A stretch of 64,000 nucleotides of DNA from Callipepla californica brunnescens (taxonomy: Eukaryota; Chordata; Aves; Galliformes; Odontophoridae), in assembly GCA_023055505.1 (NCBI GenBank), contig JALIRH010000002.1, forward strand, positions 36,651,733 through 36,715,732. The letters are read 5' to 3'. Of this stretch, positions 60,501-64,000 are shown piece after piece. Made by a program: the position numbers and the translations under genes. Every line of letters starts with the position of its first letter. Within the stretch, counting starts at the first letter, position 1. The notes beneath the pieces are model-generated. The model saw only the letters and a program-made list of their open reading frames with translations. It had not been told where the DNA came from and made no database searches.

Positions 60501-63254
60501 GTATGTATCAGCTTAGTATTCCTTTTTAAAGATTCATTTGTGGAACTGATTTAAAAAAAAAAAAAGATTTTTATTGATGCTCAGAAAACAGAGGCCAAGA
60601 GGAATAATTGTTTATTCGATCCAATATTCTGAATAATATAGACATACAATTAATCATGTGGTAAAAGCAAGTGTTTTCCTGTAATCACTGGATGAGGGGA
60701 AAAGAATTTTTGTCTGTATTCAAGCATTACCTATTTAATTTCTCACAGAGTGATTAATTTAAGTAAGATATTTTGATTCTAGTTTGCTTTTATTTTTCTT
60801 TAGTATTTTAAATAGTGAACTGTGTTAATATTAACTGTGTATTAAGTTAGTCTATTAAGTTTCAGTCATCTCTTCTCCCTTAATATTAGTTGTTTAATAA
60901 GTTTAGTAAGTTTGGTGATTGAGAGAAAGTGCTGCTGCCAGAGGCACTATTGATAATAACAATAAATTTGAATTTATATATTTATTCCTAAGGATTGTGT
61001 GGGTATAGTCAGATACTGCTTGTTTAAAAGGAGCATTAGATCTTTTATGAGAGATCATAGTTTAGCTTATCTGTTATGAATGAGACTCTTTTTAAAACCT
61101 TCTTCAGTTGTCTTGTTATCATCTTTAACAATGTATAAATTAATTTCTTCTTAATATAGACAAGAAAACCTCGCAGGTTTGACAGTGAGCTTCCAGATAT
61201 CTCATTAAGTGACTTGCAGTTTTTGCAGTCTTTTTGTCCTTCGGAAGTACAGCCATTACTCAGGTAAGTCACCTTTTTAACCTCACTGTGATATGGAAGC
61301 GGTTTCCCTTTCTGTACTGTTCAAATGACTTGAACGCTTATGTCTTATATGTGCTGTATTGAGATGTAGTGAATGTTGGGCATTACTATGGTGGTTAATA
61401 AGCTTTCAAATTCATGCATTTTAGACCTGTAGAAATAGGATAGAGAAATGTTAAGCGAGTTAGCGAGCAAGAAATAGGCAAGAACAAGTCTGGTGTAAAG
61501 TCCTACCTTGGAGGAGATCTTTCTCCATATCACCACAGTGAGATCCTGTATGTATTCTTCTGTTAGAACAGAGCTGTAGCTCCATTTTCCAGCTTTAAGG
61601 CTAAAATTCCACAAAGGATAATAAGGTAAATCCCAAAGGAGGTGGTCTGTTTTCATTTGTTAGGTTCATCAACAGTATCAGCCTGAAACCTGTTACTGAT
61701 GCACCTTGTTGAAATTCACTCTGTTTTTCATGTTTATGCTGTACTTCTTTGATTCAGAAGTCCATTTGATCCTCCTGATGCTCTGTCTGCTGGTGTTTAC
61801 AATAAGTGTAGTGATCTTAGCCTGCTTGACAATGAATTTGCCATAGATCATGATGGTGCTGAAAAACCCTTTTAATTTCTTTTGTTACACTGTTAGACTT
61901 GTTTCTCAGGGATTCTAAAGATAAAATCTAAGCTATCATTTTATGTATTGCTTATGTTGGCATGATTTTGGGGTTTGTGAGAATTTCATAACTTTCTTAG
62001 GAAGCTCTCTGACAGTTCAGTAAGAATTTTGTCTTGCTCTTAGAAAGTACTCAGTAGCAAAGGTGTTGTTCATGACTGATGTAGTGACATAGCTTTCCAC
62101 TTGATGGCAATAGAGGTGGGATTATGTTGTATTCACCGTGGCTTCTGGGTTCAGACTTGCATTTGATGGCAACATTAGTGACTGTGGAGCACTTGTAACT
62201 TGGGTGGGCCTAGCTTTCACATGCCTTTATAGACCCTGAGCTTCAGAACAAACTTTAAAACAGTGATAAATTCAGAGTTTTAATTGAAAATCCTGAAGAA
62301 AACAGTTGGCAAACTAGCAAGCTGAGGCTGAGCAATGAGATTCTTCTCTATCACCACTGATCCCATGATTAAAATTATGCCTCTATTTTCTTACAATACT
62401 TCAGTCTTCTCAGCTTCAAAGTTTAAGTAGTTACCAAAATGTTAATTCCATAAAAATAACACTGTGTACTGCATGCCATATATTTTGAATAGAGACTGCA
62501 AAATGCAGTGAAACATTATCTGCTTTTATTGTATTGTTAGTCTAACTGAACTACTCTTTCATGACTTCAGTGGAGCAATTCCAGACAGATATTCTGGGAG
62601 TACAAGCTCTCAAGAAAAATGAAATAAATGTTACTTTTTCAGAGGTTTAGGAAACTTGTAAATGAAATCTTACCTTTCAACACTTGCAGTGTGATCACAT
62701 GTTATTCAGTCTTTTCAGTGACAGGTAATGTAAATTAAATAGAATAATATAGAATTAGTTTCTGCTTCAAAGTAAGAGCTAGAGAGAATCCAACCCAAGA
62801 GAATAACTCAGTCATTTGCAAGCATAAGTGCTTTCCTTACCATCAGTTCTCGTCTGTTATGGCTTGAAAGAAAAGACCTTGTTGCAATACTTCCCCATTA
62901 TTGTTTTTATCATTATGTGGTTCTTAAGAGCTCTCAAGTTCTTAATTTAAAGCACAAATAAAAGGTATTTTTGTTGGTTTTCCACAATAAATAGTTGAAA
63001 TGAGGAAAATATGAACTTTGTACAGAGGGAAGCTTTTTCTCATTGGCATGTCTGTGTAAAAATTTAATCTATTTGAATATTAGATGTAACAATGTGAAAA
63101 AAGATTTAATTCTGCATTGTTTTTAAGGGTTCCAATACTTTGTGACTTTGAACCTCTTCACCAGCATGTACGTGCTCTACATAACCTGGTAAAAGCAGCA
63201 CAGAGTTTGGATGAAATGTCACAAACCATTACAGACCTGCTGAATGAACAAAAG
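36521..63254 (+). CDS. RB1CC1: RB1CC1 (FIP200), N-terminal 642 codons, 12 coding exons, 3' part beyond window
   Basis: FIP200 is the large cytosolic scaffold of the ULK1-ATG13-ATG101 complex that starts autophagosome formation. Recognition is from the translated exons: the N-terminus [20 protein letters not shown], then [93 protein letters not shown] and [16 protein letters not shown], all near-identical to mammalian FIP200 as I know it. Joining 36521-36591, 38268-38394, 38649-38819, 48668-48870, 49885-50320, 53822-53992, 56533-56717, 59243-59429, 59510-59591, 60264-60325, 61160-61263 and 63128-63254 gives 1926 nt, open throughout with matching phases. Roughly residues 1-75 are the ubiquitin-like fold and the rest is the helical dimeric N-terminal domain. 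The family protein is about 1590 residues, so about 60% (coiled coil, C-terminal Claw) is missing to the right. The start is fixed by homology and has A at -3. Confidence 0.97.
36592..38267 (+). other. RB1CC1: RB1CC1 intron 3 (1.7 kb)
   Basis: It carries a sense CR1 at 36665-36980, beginning about 75 nt after the exon 3 donor. The rest is AT-rich and unremarkable. Confidence 0.75.
36665..36980 (+). mobile_element. CR1 LINE 3' fragment, sense
   Basis: AGAGAGCTGGGGTTGTTTAC, CTACGACTACCTTGAAGGAG and GGAATGGGCTGCCCAGGGGT then CCAGTTGATTCTATGATT give the standard CR1 order. The translated piece [13 protein letters not shown] recalls the pol C-terminus. Confidence 0.9.
38268..38394 (+). CDS. RB1CC1: RB1CC1 exon 4 (residues 24-66)
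   Basis: A pyrimidine tract and TTTCTAG end at 38267, and the donor ACA|GTAAGT is at 38394/38395. It encodes [19 protein letters not shown] and then the VLVVNGGEC segment through YSAGT, the core of the ubiquitin-like fold. It ends in phase 0 and is followed by a short 254-nt intron. Confidence 0.95.
38649..38819 (+). CDS. RB1CC1: RB1CC1 exon 5 (residues 67-123)
   Basis: The acceptor GAGTGTAG ends at 38648 and the donor GTG|GTAAGT is at 38819/38820. The exon is 57 whole codons, from [14 protein letters not shown] through SRTQLAV, linking the ubiquitin-like fold to the helical domain. The acceptor tract is only moderately pyrimidine-rich. The following intron 5 is 9.8 kb. Confidence 0.95.
39282..39525 (-). 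mobile_element. CR1 LINE 3' fragment, antisense
   Basis: CAGAATGGCCTGGGTTGGAA, GGGACCTCAAGGATCGTGAA, CTGTCCAGGGCCCCATCTAG and AACCTCTCCAGGCAGCCCAT identify a reversed CR1 3' end, ending near AAACTTCCTTTTCCC. No coding frame. Confidence 0.94.
41858..41879. repeat. Perfect 22-bp AT-only palindrome
   Basis: The left arm TAATTAATTTA is exactly complementary to the right arm. Low-complexity AT sequence makes chance more likely than for the palindrome at 12074. Confidence 0.9.
45438..45511. repeat. 37-bp tandem duplication, two copies
   Basis: GTTTATACGCCTGACGTAAT starts copy one at 45438, and GTTTATATGCCTGACATAGT starts copy two at 45475. Both end in TTTAGACATTA. About five differences separate them. 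Confidence 0.88.
46867..46891. repeat. Homopolymer T25
   Basis: Uninterrupted T run in intron 5. Confidence 0.93.
48668..48870 (+). CDS. RB1CC1: RB1CC1 exon 6 (residues 124-191, split codon)
   Basis: The acceptor TTTTTTTGGCAG ends at 48667 and the donor CA|GTAGGT is at 48870/48871. It encodes [20 protein letters not shown], then the [14 protein letters not shown] and [20 protein letters not shown] helices, ending two bases into the His codon at 191. The donor has G instead of A at +4, so it is weaker than its neighbours. Confidence 0.95.
48871..49884 (+). other. RB1CC1: RB1CC1 intron 6 (1.0 kb)
   Basis: It contains a (TG)11 microsatellite at 48919-48940. It ends in a palindromic T6A6 acceptor context. 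No other feature. Confidence 0.8.
48919..48940. repeat. (TG)11 microsatellite
   Basis: Eleven TG units about 50 nt after the exon 6 donor, which itself is weak. GU repeats near donors can bind splicing regulators, but no effect is shown here. Confidence 0.93.
49885..50320 (+). CDS. RB1CC1: RB1CC1 exon 7 (residues 191-336)
   Basis: This is the largest coding exon here (436 nt). The acceptor AAAAAAG ends at 49884 and the donor AGG|GTAAGT is at 50320/50321. The start ([20 protein letters not shown]) and the end ([20 protein letters not shown]) are strongly conserved. The middle, about residues 220-300, is acidic and Ser/Asn-rich without predicted helix, and differs much from my memory of the mammalian protein. 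It is probably a disordered loop in the N-terminal domain. Confidence 0.95.
50321..53821 (+). other. RB1CC1: RB1CC1 intron 7 (3.5 kb)
   Basis: AT-rich. A simple (AT/AAT)-rich block lies at about 53115-53170. The open frame at 52609-52971 starts at a non-ATG codon and is not recognised. No CR1 seen. Confidence 0.65.
53822..53992 (+). CDS. RB1CC1: RB1CC1 exon 8 (residues 337-393)
   Basis: The acceptor TTATTTTCCCAG ends at 53821 and the donor CAG|GTAATA is at 53992/53993. The 57 whole codons read [20 protein letters not shown] then [20 protein letters not shown] and a helical tail ending KELAQ. The exon is all alpha-helical in appearance, part of the curved dimeric N-terminal scaffold. Confidence 0.95.
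53993..56532 (+). other. RB1CC1: RB1CC1 intron 8 (2.5 kb)
   Basis: AT-rich, no recognised repeat or exon. A short TATATG/TG-rich stretch follows the donor at 53997-54024. Confidence 0.65.
56533..56717 (+). CDS. RB1CC1: RB1CC1 exon 9 (residues 394-455, split codon)
   Basis: The acceptor CTTCTCCAG ends at 56532 and the donor AA|GTAAGT is at 56717/56718. It encodes [40 protein letters not shown] and a helix ending ANNLQVRL, then two bases of Lys 455. Basic and helical, it is near-identical to the mammalian sequence as I know it. Confidence 0.95.
57350..57745 (+). mobile_element. CR1 LINE 3' fragment, sense
   Basis: GGAGGCCTCCTGGTGGCTGC, TCTCACAGGGAGAGGAGGGG, GAGCTCTGCTCTCTGTGACA, GTGACAGGGCCCAAGG and GTGGAGACAGGGGTTGGGTT follow the order of a common chicken CR1 3' region. 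It ends in CCAACGCAGGATGTTCTA. Frames here are CR1-derived, not genes. Confidence 0.93.
57985..58015. repeat. T12G19 homopolymer pair
   Basis: Twelve T followed directly by nineteen G on the + (transcript) strand. The G tract could form a quadruplex in the pre-mRNA. The run length is uncertain in any assembly. Confidence 0.93.
59243..59429 (+). CDS. RB1CC1: RB1CC1 exon 10 (residues 455-517)
   Basis: The acceptor TATTTCTGTAG ends at 59242 and the donor GAG|GTAAGT is at 59429/59430. It encodes [40 protein letters not shown] and [20 protein letters not shown] ending REt-like in phase 0. The next intron is only 80 nt; reading into it meets a stop 14 codons later. Confidence 0.95.
59510..59591 (+). 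CDS. RB1CC1: RB1CC1 exon 11 (residues 518-545, split codon)
   Basis: The acceptor CCCTTCCACAG ends at 59509 and the donor A|GTAAGT is at 59591/59592. It encodes [20 protein letters not shown] then ESFGKLF plus one base of Arg 545. It is short, basic and helical, and conserved in the family. Confidence 0.95.
59592..60263 (+). other. RB1CC1: RB1CC1 intron 11 (0.7 kb)
   Basis: AT-rich, no feature recognised. Confidence 0.75.
60264..60325 (+). CDS. RB1CC1: RB1CC1 exon 12 (residues 545-565)
   Basis: The acceptor TTTCTTTGCCCAG ends at 60263 and the donor TGT|GTATGT is at 60325/60326. Only 62 nt, it encodes [20 protein letters not shown] after the split Arg codon. The basic stretch followed by the LDSW turn is conserved in FIP200. 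It ends in phase 0. Confidence 0.95.
60326..61159 (+). other. RB1CC1: RB1CC1 intron 12 (0.8 kb)
   Basis: AT-rich with an A13 run near 60553. The acceptor side has a long T-rich tract. Nothing else recognised. Confidence 0.75.
61160..61263 (+). CDS. RB1CC1: RB1CC1 exon 13 (residues 566-600), with the LQFL ATG13-binding motif
   Basis: The acceptor CTTAATATAG ends at 61159 and the donor AG|GTAAGT is at 61263/61264. It encodes [20 protein letters not shown] then [14 protein letters not shown]. The LQFL motif, residues 584-587 at 61214-61225, corresponds to the mammalian tetrapeptide whose alanine replacement (FIP200-4A) blocks ATG13 binding. KPRR at 568-571 occupies the place of the annotated mammalian KPRK nuclear localisation signal. 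Both are two residues later than the mammalian numbers as I recall them. Confidence 0.95.
61264..63127 (+). other. RB1CC1: RB1CC1 intron 13 (1.9 kb)
   Basis: It hosts the candidate alternative terminal exon at 61758-61875. The rest is AT-rich without recognised repeats. The acceptor for exon 14 uses AAG. Confidence 0.7.
61758..61875 (+). other. Candidate alternative terminal exon of RB1CC1
   Basis: Inside intron 13, a tract TGCTGTACTTCTTTGATTCAG forms a plausible acceptor ending at 61757, with a second AG at 61760 (NAGNAG). Joined to exon 13, the phase allows an open frame of 37-39 codons, [20 protein letters not shown] followed by [18 protein letters not shown], then TAA at 61873-61875. The same frame has a stop at 61750-61752, just left of the acceptor, as expected for a true exon edge. 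I do not recognise the peptide. A 40-codon open frame can occur by chance, and no canonical polyadenylation signal lies close by; AATAAA occurs near 62623. Confidence 0.3.
63128..63254 (+). CDS. RB1CC1: RB1CC1 exon 14 (residues 600-642)
   Basis: The acceptor TTTTTAAG ends at 63127, with AAG rather than CAG, and the donor AAG|GTATAT is at 63254/63255. It encodes [40 protein letters not shown] and QK, the end of the structured N-terminal domain. The next exon (Ser/Thr/Pro-rich linker in mammals) is not reached before 64000. Confidence 0.94.
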
Positions 63255-64000
63255 GTATATTTTTTTTTAATTTTTCTTAAGCAAGAAAATAGAATATTCT
63301 ATTGAGGAAGAGCTGTGTATTTTCATAATGTTTTAACTGCTTCAAAAAAATACTTAGTTTTTCCAGATATGAAAATTAGTTGATCACACAACTTTGAAGT
63401 AATTTTCTTCCTAATGAGTAAAGTAAGGCTATTTAGAAAAGTCTAAAGTTATTAAATGCCTTCAACACATCAGTTGCTTGTATTCCACAGAATTTGTAAA
63501 ATGTATTATATAAACTATGTTTTAGTGGAATTATTCTGTTCATATTTTTCTGCCATTTTTATGACCCTCCTTGCTGAATGTATGTATTTTGCCTATGTTG
63601 TTTATTTTTAAATAAGCTTGTTGTTTGTTTTTAAATAAGCTTTAGATGTTTTCATTCCTTCTTAAGTCTTTCTGGCCCAAGAAGATAAGGGAGAATTCAG
63701 GGACCCCATGTCTGGTTGCCCCCATTAATCTGAAAATCAGTGTGTCATCTACTCCTGTGTTGACAGTTCTACTTTTTGGGAAAGGGGAAGTGTTACATTC
63801 CCATTTTACTCTTGCCTGTCAAGCAGATTCTTTCCCCTGGAAAGAGTACCCTCTCAGTCACTTTTGGTTACTTCTTCATATTCTGCCACTAACTTTCATT
63901 ATATGCCCAATGGGATCCTTTTAACTTCTGGTGGTAACCTATCATGGGGACTTAAGTGTTTAAAATTCTATGTGAGGTTTACTGATTGGGCTTCTCTAGC
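63255..64000 (+). other. RB1CC1: RB1CC1 intron 14, start only
   Basis: It runs off the window. It contains a 23-bp tandem duplication at 63597-63642. The frame at 63646-63924 is open but unrecognised and has no splice support. Confidence 0.7.
63597..63642. repeat. 23-bp tandem duplication, two copies
   Basis: GTTGTTTATTTTTAAATAAG plus CTT, then a copy with one change (A to G at the eighth base). Confidence 0.9.

Noticed and set aside
61758..61805. Reading the intron 13 segment as a 48-nt cassette exon ending at the GT of AA|GTGTAG
   Set aside because: It would keep the frame, but the donor is weak and the coding-like frame continues well past it. The terminal-exon reading is preferred.
1..64000. 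Search by eye for CRISPR arrays, operons, phage or plasmid genes, tRNA and rRNA genes
   Set aside because: None seen. The intron-exon gene, CpG island and CR1 content show animal nuclear DNA. The tandem units found have only two copies each.

Overview
The window is nuclear DNA from a bird, most likely a galliform such as chicken or a close relative. The evidence is a dozen or so CR1 LINE fragments, recognisable by pol C-terminal residues and by 3' ends of the tcatagaatcatagaat type. There is also a mariner remnant of a type I associate with chicken, AT-rich introns and one sharp CpG island. There is no prokaryotic, organellar or viral gene content.

One protein-coding gene is present: the 5' part of RB1CC1 (FIP200), on the + strand. 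FIP200 is the scaffold subunit of the ULK1/ATG13/ATG101 autophagy-initiation complex. The CpG-island promoter and non-coding exon 1 lie at about 21.4-22.7 kb, with the exon 1 donor after 22133. Non-coding exon 2 is 34227-34339. Exon 3 holds the start codon at 36521. Exons 4-14 follow at 38268-38394, 38649-38819, 48668-48870, 49885-50320, 53822-53992, 56533-56717, 59243-59429, 59510-59591, 60264-60325, 61160-61263 and 63128-63254. All splice sites are GT-AG, phases agree throughout, and the joined coding sequence is 1926 nt, or 642 codons without a stop. This covers the ubiquitin-like fold and helical N-terminal domain up to the LQFL ATG13-binding segment and just beyond. The long coiled coil and C-terminal Claw lie beyond the right edge.

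Layout: 1-21.4 kb is intergenic and AT-rich, with CR1 fragments (6.6-7.5, 9.6-10.4, 19.3-19.6 and 21.1 kb), a degenerate mariner (20.5-21.0 kb), an (AC)17 microsatellite, several 25-35 nt homopolymers, and a pair of related unidentified elements (5.9-6.2 and 8.2-8.5 kb). From 22.1 to 64 kb is RB1CC1, whose introns carry further CR1 pieces (29.5, 32.4, 32.8, 34.9, 36.7, 39.3 and 57.4 kb).

No new multi-gene system is visible. The points most worth a second look are: a possible alternative terminal exon at 61758-61875 that would truncate FIP200 at about 637 residues; three upstream ORFs in the spliced leader, the last overlapping the main ATG as ATGA; a perfect 30-bp palindrome at 12074-12103; and a second donor-like site in the CpG island. 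Exon coordinates were read by hand from splice signals, reading frame and remembered conservation of FIP200. No alignment or expression data were available.
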